Translations under genes and position numbers: made by a program | In this document: positions 47,842 through 60,009 of the stretch, one piece after another | Position numbering within the stretch: position 1 is the stretch's first letter | How the letters are laid out: each line of letters begins with the position of its first letter | The notes under the pieces: model-generated | The model's database searches: none | Told to the model about the DNA's origin: nothing | What the model saw: the letters and a program-made list of their open reading frames with translations, nothing else | Source of the DNA: Himantopus leucocephalus | Lineage: Eukaryota > Chordata > Aves > Charadriiformes > Recurvirostridae | Reading direction: 5' to 3' | NCBI GenBank assembly: GCA_003993805.1 | Contig: RSEF01000027.1 | Span: 1-64,000, forward strand | Length of the DNA: 64,000 bases

Positions 47842-49900
47842 TCACTTTTTTTTCCACATAAGCATCGTCATCAGCACATTAAAAATTATTCCTTTCATTA
47901 AAATTATTTTCAGGCCCAGCTGTGATAAAGACAGCATGTTCAGGTTTCCATCTGTAAAAGTAACAGAGAATGAAAGTCACAAGAGCGCTGAGACATCCTT
48001 GCTTCCAGACAGACTTAAAAGTGCTTCTTAATGAAGCTGTTCCACTTCGTGTGATTGTGTCAGCTAGTAGGACAGCTAATGAGACAGTGAGCAGGGCTTT
48101 CTCACTGAGAGACTTTCATTTCTTCCAGTTCCTGTTTCAAGGGCCGGGTTTTCATTCAATAATCACTTAATTATCCAATATGCAAGTCTGCCAACCATCT
48201 AGCTGTTTTTTAAATACAGTGTATTATGAACCCAGGATGCTGGAGGTGTCCTGCCTTCCTCTCCCTAAAATTTTTTAAGATGGCCACGGGTAAAACAAGT
48301 TAAATTTTATTCAAAGAACACAAAGTTTATTTGGATTTTCTATTAATCTTAAGCTAAAAGCCATCTGCATTTGAAAAGACATTGATCTATATTGTGGAAG
48401 CAGGGAGCTGTCATCAAAAAGTCACTTTATGTTTATTTTTGAAAACCTCTCTCTGAAATGACTGATCAAATCAGCCAAGTTTACTGATGCGCATGTTTCA
48501 GAAATGGTGTTTTGGAAACATTTTGGCTAACTGGTTTCTTTTCAGCAAGGCTGCATGTTTGAAAATGTACAGCTTTTCTGCAAACAGGGCAAGTGCAGAG
48601 GCACGCTCAGCTCCTTTGAACTAGCAGGAACAGCAACTGCTTAGGCTCCAGCACTGGGTAGTGTACTCCTACATCCAGGAGCTGAAGTAAAGCTTGCTGA
48701 GATGCAACCCTGCTGCTGAGCACTCACTGCTGAAACCACCTGCTTATCTTTTGGTTCATTTGGTGTTTGTGCACCCAAAAATAAAAACAACTCTTTTGAA
48801 GTCTGAAATGCAGACAGACATCCAGTAAGGCTGATTCATATCAGTACCGTAAATCATTATGTGATGGGGAGCAGTTGTTTGGCTAGTCCTAGCAAGAGCA
48901 CGTGGGCACTGGCAACACTGGTCACACTAAATTACCAGCTCAGATCTGGAAGACTACATAAGCATCAAGGCTGGAAGGCATTGGGTTAAAATCCTGTGTG
49001 GCCCTTTTGGAAATTTCCAGTCAGAGCTTTTTGCTCCAACAGGAATTCTGCAAACAGGTAACATTGGCAAGAACTTGGGAAGACATTTCCTTTAATCAGG
49101 CCAAGCTTTACTCCTAAAATGTTGTGCACGTACCTGTCCTGAAGTGCAGAGATACCCCTGTAACACAGACAGCACTGGCACCTGAGATAGTAACAATAAA
49201 TTTTATTAATAACAGAAATATACTTCTTCAGAAGTTCATAAAAATATCTCTACTTAGAAGGGCTGGATTAGAGTTTCTGGCCACTAAACCCTCCCATAAA
49301 CACTCATTTTTGCTGTTTTCAGGGCAAGCATAAAAAGTGACCTAATTAAACTTTAGTGTCCCATCAGACAAAGGAATTTCAAGCTTTATATCCCCCACAG
49401 TGTGATTTTAAGATCTCTCTGCTGTGACTGTACCAGTGTACTGACCCTTAATCTTGTTTCCACCAAGGAGAAAGACAAAAGAAAACAGAGGAAACAAGGC
49501 AATATTATTTTAGAGAGTGGGAGTGCCATTCAGCATTTTTTGCAGGGTTGGGAGATGTGAACAAGTCCTGCTCATACTTGTAGCACAGAGACCAGAGTAG
49601 ATGTAGCCCTGTACACACATCCAAAAATGCCCTTACCACTTTCAGGATCCTCGCCCTCCAGTTCTCCAAAGCCCTCGTGATTTGCACCACACTGCATTTC
49701 ATCTTTCTTGGTCCAGTAGGTTGACAGGTAGCTCGCTTCTTGTTTATTCTCGGATGTTGCCACCTCCACAATAGCATTTGTCTGCTTATCAGTTGAGGTA
49801 AGAGTAAGCTTTTCAGGGGAGTAATCTGTGATAAGGCACATTTCCAAATCCTTGTTATCTTTAGAGATCAACCTGTAGGCTGAAGGAGATGGAGTAATAT
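47842..49900 (-). CDS. TRAC: T-cell receptor alpha constant region
   Basis: Three coding exons on the minus strand: 49637-49900 (Ig constant domain), 49134-49181 (connecting peptide) and 47842-47951 (transmembrane and tail). All borders are AG/GT with phases that fit (two bases in, one base out). Exon 1 reads ITPSPSAYRLISKDNK with domain cysteines in LEMCLITDY and EMQCGAN and no N-glycosylation sequon. Exon 2 supplies SAVCVTGVSLHFRT, whose Cys should bridge to the beta chain. Exon 3 has DGNLN, then LGLKIILMKGIIFNVLMTML and a three-Lys tail. The two basic membrane residues, which pair with CD3 acidic residues, are Lys and Lys rather than the usual Arg and Lys. The chain forms the alpha-beta antigen receptor at the T-cell surface. 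The first codon takes its first base from the J segment. Confidence 0.95.
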
Positions 49901-52900
49901 CTGAAAATGGAGAAGAGAAGAGACATTAGATGAGGGTACACAGTCATAGTTCCTTCAATCTTAACATACAGAGACTTAGGTATGGAGCTTTTTCCATGAT
50001 TCCAGTGGGAAGTTGCCTGATCATAGGGATCTTGCGCAATGCACCTTTAGAAAACCAAGGCATCCACAGCAGATGATGCAGGAGCTACATGAGATTTATG
50101 TTGACTTACGTTGTGTGGGAGACACAGAGTGGTCAAGCAGGATCCCTAGAGCATCTCAAATGATACTCATGTGGGCAAACACAGCCTAGATGTCCATATC
50201 TAAGCTAGTCGTTCCTCTCTGTAACATCTCATGTAACTCCACTCTGCACCCTGGGCTTCCTTTTGGATCTTGGCCTGGATGCATTCAGGAATGCATATAA
50301 TAGGAGGAGAGAGCACTCTCTTCTTGCTTCACTGCTATGAGATGTAATGTGTCTGGAGAGAACTGAGCAGCCCAGGGACATTCTACCTTTCCTGCAAAAC
50401 TGTACTCAAATCCACCACTGACATTCAAAATCCCACTTCCTCCACCTGTCCCGAGGGATGGTGGATAAACAGCCAAGTCTTAAGGGTGTCCACATTTACC
50501 CCCAGCTACTTGTGTCCCTATAGGAGAAAGCTAGGAAAGCCACCGCAAAGTAGGAACACATGGCTGCATTAGGGAAAGTAAGATGAAACAAACAAATGTT
50601 TCATTATGTTCCACCCCCTGACAGTGCAGTGCAAGATTTTTTTTACTTAATTTTGCCCTGCAGAAGAGGAGTTTGGGGAACTAAAGGCTGCACTTATAAG
50701 ATACCTGGGGTTTATTTCTGTTTCTTGCTCCAAATTCAGCTAGCAAGTCAGTTAGACTAGGATTTTCCACACATATCAAAACACTACCTGTGGTTAAACT
50801 GTTTTTTTGCACATTTAGCTGTGTAAACTTGTACTCTAAGCATACATTTCATCTTTTCCAGCTCTTGAAGTCTGATTCTTTGAGTAGGTGCTTTCCTAAA
50901 CCTTTGTTCATGCATAATAGTGAAATGTTATGGGCATTGCAGTATTCTAATGGTGAACAGACGAAATATCATTAAAGATATACTGTAGCCAAGATGCAGA
51001 TTTGGTGCTCTCAGCAACCCTCTGGCTGCATTTTCCGTTGAACTTCACAATCACAGGTTTGAGCTGGAGCTTCAGTTCACACTTATAAACTGACAAAAGG
51101 TTATCATGTAGGGTTGAGGGTTTAGATTAATATTTGCTTCATCCCTGTTTACACACCTCACTGATAAATACTGTAGAAATATTAGACAGCTAAGCTCCTT
51201 GATGAAGAAGTTTTAATTTCTTCCCATAGGGGAATTTTGGATTGAATCTTGGCTTTTAGAAACTATCTCAAAATCTTATGCAAGTGCAGACCCTAATTCT
51301 GTCACTGAGATAAATGCTTTTCATCTGTTCAGTTGCCAGTTGTCATCACCTTAGACAAATAGCCATACTTCTTTATTAGTATGATCTCAGAAAAAAACTA
51401 TTCCACAAAGTCTAATGATTCATTCTCTAGCCCCGCCTTTGAAAAACCTGATGAGACTATCTTTTTCCTAACTGCGCAGAATATGGCCTAAGGTATGTTC
51501 TGACTCTCCCAATCCCACTCCCCTCCTCCCATACTGCCTGTTATTGTTTTGGAAATAGTTTCCAGTGATCATTTTTAGGGAGAGGGAGACAGAGGCAGAT
51601 AAATAGCTTAATGGTAGATCCCTGTACAAAATACAGATGAACAGGGTACATCATTGTCATGGAGTACATGGATATGAAAGAGAAGAGGAGGAATTGATCA
51701 AACTGTTGCTCTTCTCTCTCATAGTGAGTGCTGTGCTTTCTGAAGAACTACATATCCACCTCTCCAAATTAGGATGTTTTTCCCCCCTTTAATCTGTGCA
51801 ATGCTTTTATTTTGATCAGATAAAAAAATAAGGTCTGTTTTTTGCAGGCAGCTTCAGCAGCACTTGTTTTGCAAAACACTAATTTCTCATTCTTGCTCAG
51901 AGAGGCTGCTGGCTTTGTTCTGGTACTAGAGTCTTTTTCCGGTAAGTTCCTTTGCATATTTCCACACCGTTATGAAAGTTTGCAGATAGCAGTCTTGGTA
52001 AATATCAGCTATTATAACCACAGCACTGTGACCTATGTTTCCTGTTTTTCTGTCTTAATGAGTTGGTGGATGTGTTGGAGATGCTGTATTGATATTTATG
52101 ACCTATATTTGCAGGACAGATTGAGAAGTAAATCATGATACTCTGAGTTGTCCACCCTGCCTAATTTGATCTTTACTGAAGGATACCTTCCAGGTGGAAG
52201 AACAGGAGCTGTTGGAATGCTATTCCTGACCAGTTTACAGAGAAAGCCAGTTCCAGAGTCTTTTTTCAGGGAGAGGGCAGTAGAAGTCTGTTCCAACATC
52301 AGACTGAGTATGCTTTTTTTTCCAAAAAAGCTGCAGTAGAAACCCTGAACTGGTTTAACACACAGTTAATGTTACACAGAGATTTATCTCAATGTCCATT
52401 CCCTCCAAAGCAAACTGTCTGAATCCCTGGTCAGACTGGAATTGGTGTGATAGAGGTCTTTGATCCTCTTACCATTCCTCAGCCTGAGACATGATATTCC
52501 ACAGCTAGAGTCAACCTGGAGCTATTGCCCAACTCAGATGTAATATATACCCCATCACACACATACAGGCTAATCTTGACCCCAGAAGAGCAACTCCAGT
52601 GACTTAACAAGCACTTTAGTGGTGTTTGCTGGCTGTCCTCCACTGGAGGTTCCAAATGGTCTACCAGAGGTCCTTTGTGAAGTCCACCAGCCCTGCATGG
52701 ATGCTAGGATGTCTACAGCAAGACTACATGTCCACATTTAGTACCCAAGCCCTTCTTTAGACTTCCAGTACTCATGTCTGGTGGCACTCAGATAAAAGAA
52801 ACCAGGTCCTAGTCCAGCATCAGCCAAGTCATCCAAAGTACAAAGACTCCGTGCAGAGATTCAGTATTTGCAAATGCGAATATGCTGCTTCACTTGCAGG

Positions 52901-53940
52901 GTTCAGGCATAATTCTGGTCTCCATCCCAAAAATGTATTTGTCATTGCCTCTGTAATTACACTTGGGGAAGTCAAACTACCAAAACCATCCAAGACCTTT
53001 CTCACAAACCTTTACAGGGGAAGATTTCTAGCTGAACCAAAACTAAAACTGAATTAATAGAGGAAGATACCCAGTATGTGAGGAGAAATCAAGTGTTCAA
53101 TGGACTAAATAGTTCTCTAGTACCAAAACGGGATAAATCCTGGGCTTACAGCATGTGTTCACATTAAGGAAAAGTTGAGATGAAGTTTTGTGAAATTTCA
53201 TATTGGGAGGCAACATGCTATTTGCGTTCATGTATAGACTTATTCATGCATCACCTAAACTGTGGGAGAGATTTACTATGGTCTCCTCTGCTGCTCCTTT
53301 CAACAATGCTAAGGAAAGTTTGTTGGAGGTCAGAAGGAGCTTATCCAATCCACTCTTTAAAGCTCATAGGTGAATGAGATGGCTTAACCCATCTGTGTAA
53401 CAATTGTCTGGAAACAAAAAGACTTGAAGTGGCTGCTTATGAACATCCTCAGAACCTCTGCCACTTTCACAAAACGATTTGCATGCTTTTTCTTCCAAAA
53501 TCAGAGTGGGTTTTGATTGCCAGAACAAGTTTTCAATTTTATATGCCAGAGATTTTAGTTTCTAGAAAAAAATTTGTAGAATCATAGAATGGTTTGGGTT
53601 GGAAGGGACCTTTAAAAGTCATCTAGTGCAATCCTCAATTCAAATAATTTCAACTCAAAAAAAAAGAAACTCTCTGAATTAGAGATTAACTATTCATGTT
53701 GCACCAGCCAAAAAAAATCACACTCATTTAATGAAAAAAAACTGTGCAAAAGAATCAAATTAAAATCCCTTTCTAAAAACAGGTGGAAGATCATTATCGT
53801 GTTGATATCAAAAAGTCAGAAGAACTTTTGGTCTTACACTTGTGGAATTGCCTCAGATGTAGACGTCTATTCCACACCAAAATGATATCCTTTCCTGATC
53901 AGTCTATTTAATGGGCACATTTCATTAGATAACTTATTTG
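49901..53940. other. TRAJ-TRAC intron, no J or gene seen
   Basis: Four kilobases between the constant exon and the first J-like sequence. I looked on the minus strand for FG-x-G-T followed by a donor and found none. A short CR1 tip follows later at 53577. Confidence 0.5.
53577..53640 (-). mobile_element. CR1 tip
   Basis: AGAATCATAGAATGGTTTGGG and the next 40 bases of CR1. Confidence 0.9.
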
Positions 53941-53950
53941 GGATCATAGC

Positions 53951-53990
53951 CTTGTGCCATTTCCAAAAATAACTCTCCTAGCTCCAGTGT
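53951..53990 (-). pseudogene. TRAJ pseudogene (frameshift, lost donor)
   Basis: Minus strand gives RRVIFGNGTRL and then a stop. Deleting no more than a base or two would bring the following ATGATCCCA back into the J frame. The splice donor that should follow (CCAA|GTAAGT) reads CCAAATAAGT. An imperfect heptamer CACTGGA precedes it. It is the J-like sequence nearest to TRAC. Confidence 0.55.
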
Positions 53991-54435
53991 CCCATGCACC
54001 CCAGTTTGAATCATTGCAAATACTATAGTCAAAGTCACCTGGGAAATTTCTTCACAATGCAGTGTGAAACTAAGACTTAAACATGAATCCAGAGGTATCT
54101 CTGATTTCTTTTCCCCTCAGTCTAAGGCAAATCACTATTATTGTCTGACAGAACTCAGAAGTTAATGTTAATCATATGTCAAAATCATTAACCTAAGACA
54201 TTGCTGGTGCTGTCTTATTTCCACTATTCCCAGTCTCTCTGCTCCATCTTCACAAGCACCCTGTTGAGAAATAATCCTGGGTTCATTTTCTTTCAGCCCT
54301 CGCTCCTCCCTCCACTCTTCATCAAGAGTTTATGTTCATTCTCCATAAAGGTAGACCTATTCAGAAACATTATCCAGTGGACACTGCTCCCACCTTCATG
54401 CCTTCATAGCATGTCCTTCTCCAAATCTTACTCAC

Positions 54436-54499
54436 CTGGGTTGACTTTAAATCTAGTCCCTCTTCCAAACACAAATTTACTGTATCTTTCAGTTTTCCA
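54436..54499 (-). CDS. TRAJ segment
   Basis: Minus strand ERYSKFVFGRGTRFKVNP plus one G, followed by donor GTGAGT. The F-G-x-G-T joining motif is intact. The heptamer position (54500-54506) reads CGTTGAG, a poor match to CACTGTG, so rearrangement may be inefficient. Confidence 0.8.
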
Positions 54500-54680
54500 C
54501 TCAACGAGAAACATTTGCAATAAATTCCTGCCTACCAGCTGCGTATTCCAATGGCTCCTCATCCAAAATATGTGGGAAAGCTGTTTACCAGAGGATGACG
54601 CACAAAGATATTTGACATTTCATCCCATCTTTTCAGGTTCCTAAAGCATTTTAAAATATTACCGAGGAAAGGAGAGTTAC

Positions 54681-54740
54681 CATGCATCACAACAAGTTTG
54701 GTTCCACTTCCAAATGCAATTTTTCTAGTTCCTGACTGCT
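54681..54740 (-). CDS. TRAJ segment
   Basis: EQSGTRKIAFGSGTKLVVMH plus one G, then donor GTAACT. FGSGT is intact, but the usual Pro before the donor is His. The heptamer (54741-54747) is CAGCATG. The nonamer position runs straight into the tip of the CR1 copy at 54765, so the RSS may have been damaged by that insertion. Confidence 0.8.
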
Positions 54741-54764
54741 CATGCTGTAACATCAGTTTTTACA

Positions 54765-55500
54765 AATCACAGAATCACAGAATCTCCTAGACTGGAAAAG
54801 ACCTCTAAGATCATCTAGTCCAATCACTAACCTCACACTGACAAGCTCACCACTAAACCATGTCCCTGAGCACTATACACGACCCTAAAATACCTCCAGG
54901 GATGGGGACTCCACCACTGCCCTGGGTAATGCATTCCAATGCCTGATGACCCTTTCAGTAAAGAAATTCTTCCTAATATCCAATCTAAACTTCCCTTGGT
55001 GCAACTTGAAGCCATTTCCTCTTGTTCTATCACCTGATACTTGACAGAACAGGTCGACTCTATGATTCTATGACTCCCACCTCTCTGCAACCTTCTTTCA
55101 GATAGTTGTAGAGAACGATTAGGTCTCCCCTGAGCCTCCTTTTCTTGAGACTAAACAACCCCAATTCCCTCAGCCACTCCCCGTAAGACGTGCTTCAGAC
55201 CCCTCACCAGTTTCGTTGCTCTTTGCACGCACTCCACCGCCTCAATGTCCTTCTTGTGGTGAGGGGCCCAAAACTGAACACAGCACTCAAGATGCGGCCT
55301 CACCAGTGCCGAGTACAGGGGTAAAATCACCTCCCTGGTCCTACTGGCTACACTAATCCTAATACAGGCCAGGATGCCATTGGCCTTCTTGGCCACCTGG
55401 GCACACTGCTGGCTCATGTTCAGCCAGCTATTGATCAACACCCCCAGGTCCCTCTCTGCTGAGCAGCTTTCCAGCCACTCCTCCCCAAGCCTGTAGAAGG
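54765..55500 (-). mobile_element. CR1 3' end, minus strand
   Basis: AATCACAGAATCACAGAATC, then CR1 sequence (CTGGCTCATGTTCAGCCAGC near 55410) on the complementary strand. It is inserted immediately upstream of a J segment. Confidence 0.92.
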
Positions 55501-55972
55501 GGACTTTACTTTTGGGTTTTAAACCCCAAAAATCATGACATATTCTCTTAGGCTAAGAGTTAGAAAATCCAGTCTCTAAGCCATTAGTCAGAGTAACCTC
55601 CACCTATTATTTTAAAGATGCAAAAATCAAGTCTGAAAACTTTAATAGCCAGAAACTCTACAGAAGTGGTAAACTTTTTATGTAGCATTCAGCCATGTGT
55701 GAACTGCTCGCAGCACTCTATGTGTGACTTCACCATGCTGCGACTATTAAACCTGTGTGAACATCTTCTCTAGCTGTTCTTTCCTGCTGTGGGTCACTGC
55801 CACACTGTAGCCAAGCACACCTTGGATTCCAAGATAGCATCTCTATTCCAACTGGTTTTTGTCAAGGGAAGCCAAAAAGAAATTGGAACATGCTTCCATG
55901 AAAGTCCCTAGTCCCATGAACAAATGATTTGCCAGTCCTGGTGTTAATATGGAACTGAAAGCTCAAACTTAC

Positions 55973-56032
55973 TTGGGGTAACAAGAAGTTGGGTCCCAGT
56001 TCCAAATGTGAGTTTCACATATCCCTGATTGC
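55973..56032 (-). CDS. TRAJ segment
   Basis: NQGYVKLTFGTGTQLLVTP plus one A, then donor GTAAGT. The 12-RSS is clear: heptamer CAGTGTG (56033-56039), 12-base spacer, nonamer CATTTTTGT (56052-56060). The A at the end makes the first TRAC codon Asn. Looks functional. Confidence 0.92.
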
Positions 56033-56402
56033 CACACTGGTGTCATCCTCTACAAAAATGTAGACAGGTTTTCCCACTGCATACTGACAACCAGGTCAAC
56101 AGACATTCCAGAACAGGGAATAACTTAAGGGAGCAAGGATGAAACACATTGACATAAGTCACCATCAAAGTATCAAAGAAATCTACTTGAAAATTATCAG
56201 GCTTAGAAACAGGGAGATCCAATGTTCATTCACTCGCTGGTTATAGTTTGTGTATTATGCCTTTTGGGGCAATACTAGGAACAATCTGTGGTTTTCCACC
56301 TGTAACATCACCTAAAATTCATGTTCACTGTGCCATATAGTTAGGGCCACTGCCTTTCAGTCCAAGTTCTCTCCTGAATTTTTCACCATTTTAACTACTC
56401 AC

Positions 56403-56470
56403 CTGGCTTGATCACCAGCAAGGTTCCTTTTCCTAATGTCAGCTTGTATCCTTCTCCACCCCCATAACTC
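56403..56470 (-). CDS. TRAJ segment with LGKG in place of FGxG
   Basis: GEGYKLTLGKGTLLVIKP plus one G, then donor GTGAGT. The joining-motif Phe is Leu (TTA); all else is open. The heptamer region (GGTGTG, near 56471) is only a partial match and no good nonamer was found. It may be a usable but atypical J, or one starting to decay. Confidence 0.72.
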
Positions 56471-56934
56471 ACACCATCCAGGAAACCTTTGCAAGAACCC
56501 CTTGCAAGAACCAAGGTTATAACCTTGGTTACAGATATCTCCTTACAGGTTTGAGTGGCACATTGTGACCTTGTCTAGATCTTAGAGCTTCACAGGCAGT
56601 TGCAAAGGCAGTTTGAGCCTTCTAACTCTTACCTCAGGATTCATATACTCTCACTTACTTAGACATGTGGTAGCAGGAGTAAGCATTAAGCATGGCCTTG
56701 TAGCTGCAACAGCTCGGCAAATCTGGATTCAAGTCTCAGTCATGAACAGAATCCACTTGCAATATTTGTGGATAATACAGTATCTCTACATCAGACAAAC
56801 CAGCTAAAAGGCAGTCCAATTCCCATTCCAACACTAATATTAAAAATGTTATAAGTATATTGTTCTTTGGTGGGATTCTCCTACAAGCAAAGACCAGCTA
56901 GAATGGTGATAATCACCATAAATGGATATTTTCT

Positions 56935-57590
56935 AAATCATAGAATGGTTTGGGTTGGAAGGGACTTTTAAAGGACATCTAGTCCAACGCCAGTGCAATA
57001 AGCAGGGACATCGTCAACTAGATCAGGTTGCTCAGAGTCCAGTCTACCTGGCCTTGAATGTTTCCAGGGATGGGACATCTACGACCTCTCTGGGCAACCT
57101 GTTCCAGTGTTTCACCACCCTCATGGTAATTTTTTTTCCTTATTTCTAGTCTGAATCCACCGTCTTTTAGTTTAAAACCATTACCCCTTGTCCAATTGCT
57201 ACAAGCCCTACTAAAAAGTTTGTCCCCATCTTTCTTATAAGCCCCCTTTAAGTATAGAAAGGCTGCAATAAGGTCTCCCTTCTCCAGGCTAAACAATGCT
57301 AAATCTCTCAGCCTTTCTTCATAGGCGATGTGTTCCATCCTTCTGATCATTTTTGTGGCCCTCCTCTGGCCCCACTCCACCAGGTCCATGTCCTTCTTGT
57401 GCTGAGGGCCCCAGAGCTGGATGCAGCACTGCAGGTGAGGTCTCTCCAGAGCAGAGTAGAGGGTCAGAATCACTTCTCACCCTGCTGGCCACATTTCTTT
57501 TGATGCAGCCCAGGATACGGTTAGCTTTCTGGACTGCGAGCTCACATTGCCAGCTCATGTCCAGCAATATAAATATTATAGCCATTCTTG
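56935..57590 (-). mobile_element. CR1 3' end, minus strand
   Basis: AATCATAGAATGGTTTGGG, then standard CR1 sequence as far as CTTTTGATGCAGCCCAGGA (57497) and about 80 bases beyond. It separates two J segments. Confidence 0.92.
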
Positions 57591-57948
57591 TATTTCAATG
57601 AATTTTCATCTGATTTATATCATCCATGCCTTTGCTTGAGGCCAACGGAAGTGGCATGGATTAACCCTTAAGAGAGAACAAATCCACATGACTGACTTGA
57701 CAGAAGAGCAAAACCAGGCTTTGTCTGAGCTTATCACAGGAATGCAATTGATGGAAAAGCACTGAAAGCATATGCCTGCCTGCAGCTGCCTCAAGGCAGA
57801 CTGCTTGGACAGCAGCTGTGGAATAAATTCCACTGATTAAAGCGAGACCTCAGGCTACTATGTCTTCGACAGCTGCCGTTTCCCAGATCCTGGTGTTTAT
57901 CCACAACAATCTTGCAAATTAGGCAAAAAAAATGCAGAATAAATGTAC

Positions 57949-58010
57949 CTGGTGAAACCAGAAGTCTCGTCCCAGATCCAAATGTGAGTTTGTAACTACT
58001 TCCATAGTCA
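57949..58010 (-). CDS. TRAJ segment
   Basis: SSYKLTFGSGTRLLVSP plus one G, then donor GTACAT. RSS: heptamer TATTGTG (58011-58017), 12-base spacer, nonamer GGATATTGT. Motif and splice site are intact; looks functional. Confidence 0.92.
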
Positions 58011-58029
58011 CACAATATCACAGGCCTCT

Positions 58030-59350
58030 ACAATATCCAGAGTGGTATTGAATGGCACTTTCAACAGTGAAATACTCCACCAAAATAAATCCTATTTATC
58101 TCTATGATCAGACAGATCCGTCTATCTAGGACTTTTCTTTCAACTGATTTTCTTTTCATGTGGTGTTTTGCATCTTTCAAACTCCCAAACACCTGTTCCT
58201 TAATATTCCCCTCCATCATATTTATCCCATTGCTTCCAGAAAGCCACCTGCATCACAAGTTCTGTTCCATCTCATTCCTTGTTTATTTAGTCTAATAGTC
58301 AGATTCCTCTCTCAAAAATTAGTTTATTTACTGTTACTTCACAGCTGACCTAGCATTCGATGATGTAGTACAAACTCCATCATCCCCTTCTCTTGGATTT
58401 GCCATCTGAATTAGTCAAGAGTGATTCCAGAGCAAATTTACCATGTAGCTTTTAAGTAGAAAGCACATTTTTTGGTATGCATTTTATCTGTGGCAGGGAG
58501 ACCATTGCTTATTCTGCCATTAAACACTGAGGTTTCAGTATGCATTTGGGAAGCTCTTAGGTTCTACAGTGTGACCACAGCGAGATCTGGAGTAGTTGCA
58601 TACAGACATGACCATAATGGTAAATTTGGGAGCATGTAAATGAACTCAGGCAGAGCTTTGATTTATAGCTCGTTTAGCTTGCTGATAGCTCCAGATAAAC
58701 TTGAGGTTCTTATTTTTCTCGGATGCTTTTGAGCAGGGTCAGGAAGGTCATTTGAAATATGAGGAATTTCCCCAGAGGTTTTTCAGAATGAATGGTTTCT
58801 TCAAATTGCTGTGTGTTTCAACTTTCAGAATAAAATTATTTTGAAATTATCTTAACAATCACTACCATTTTAAGAAATGGAAATATTACTTCTCAAGAAT
58901 AAACCCAAAGCATTTATATATTAAATGTTTCTAAAAGTATTCCTAAGAAAGTTGGAAAAATTGATACATTTACAAAAAATATTGGTGGCTCAGGATCTTC
59001 CTTAATTTCTTTCCCTTTTCCAAAGAGTTTCAGACAAGACGAGATGTGTGGAGTTTTGGGGGAATTTTTTTCAGACACTTGTAGCAGCATCTGTCAAAGC
59101 CCAAATTTTTTCATGCTTTTTTGTTCAGAGAAAATTATTTTGTGGTCAGGATCACCTTTCCATCTTTCAGCAAAAGTCATTCACTTATGAACTTTGCCTC
59201 TTGACCCCTTTCCCCTCAGTCTGGGTATCTATCTATTCCATACCTAGTAGCTTTTAAGATTTGTCACACTGTTGTCCAACAGTTTCAGAGCTTCATGTGC
59301 TCCAAGCTTCACATGGATGTTGAAAGCCAAGGTAATTTCCCGGTACTCAA
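58030..59350. other. Inter-J spacer, no J seen
   Basis: No convincing joining motif. A weak FGKG-like string (near 59010-59030 on minus) lacks a Thr, a donor and an RSS. Confidence 0.4.
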
Positions 59351-59354
59351 CTAG

Positions 59355-59431
59355 CTGGCTGTGAATACAAACTTGGTATCATTCTCCAGGATAAGCTTGC
59401 TTCCTGAGCTTCCAGTATTTACATAATGCTT
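59355..59431 (-). pseudogene. TRAJ pseudogene (joining motif and donor lost)
   Basis: NTGSSGSKLILENDTKFVF in a J-like context after heptamer CATTGTG (59432-59438). The expected F-G-x-G reads L-E-N-D, so Phe and both Gly are changed. The donor after GCCAG is CTAGTT instead of GTAGTT. The frame is still open, so decay is by substitution only. Confidence 0.75.
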
Positions 59432-59940
59432 CACAATGTGACAGAAACCCACCCTCTATCACTACAGCTTTATTGAGGACCTCCAAAGCAAAGACCCAAC
59501 ATGTACTTATACTTTGCATACACATACAATTAGGAGTTTTGTTGTCTTAAAGTATTAGCATCCACATACTGGAAAAGTCCTTTTTACCTGCTACAGCTTT
59601 ATGAGACTAGTCTTACCACTCTGCATTTTGCTGGCCCATGCTGGCTTCATCATTTCCCTTTGCTTCTCCCCCCTACATGAGGATTTTTGATGTAGGATCC
59701 CACTTCCTGTTGATGTTCTAGGAAAAATCCTCTTGCATATGTAAAACTTCTGCTACGGTTCATCATGAGGAACAGGGAGGGGAAAATATAGATGCAGCCA
59801 TGGAAATCACTTGCTCTTATACCAGCTGAAAATTTATAGTTCTATTCCTAATATATTGTGGAGTGATGGAACAGGCAAAATAACTTGCAAGGTGAAGGAA
59901 ATACTTCCAAGAGGAATGACATGTGAGAATTCAGACATAC

Positions 59941-60002
59941 CTGGAGAAACTGTGAGTTTGGTTCCAGCTCCAAACGTAAGTTTGCCATAATTCACAGTGT
60001 TA
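59941..60002 (-). CDS. TRAJ segment
   Basis: NTVNYGKLTFGAGTKLTVSP plus one G, then donor GTATGT. Heptamer CACAGTG (60003-60009) has a 12-base spacer and a moderate nonamer CCATTTTGC. A second, perfect heptamer CACTGTG lies three bases inside the segment. Looks functional. Confidence 0.93.
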
Positions 60003-60009
60003 CACTGTG

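Noticed and set aside
59005..59040. FGKG string on the minus strand
   Set aside because: Followed by Lys-Glu rather than Thr, no donor, no heptamer.
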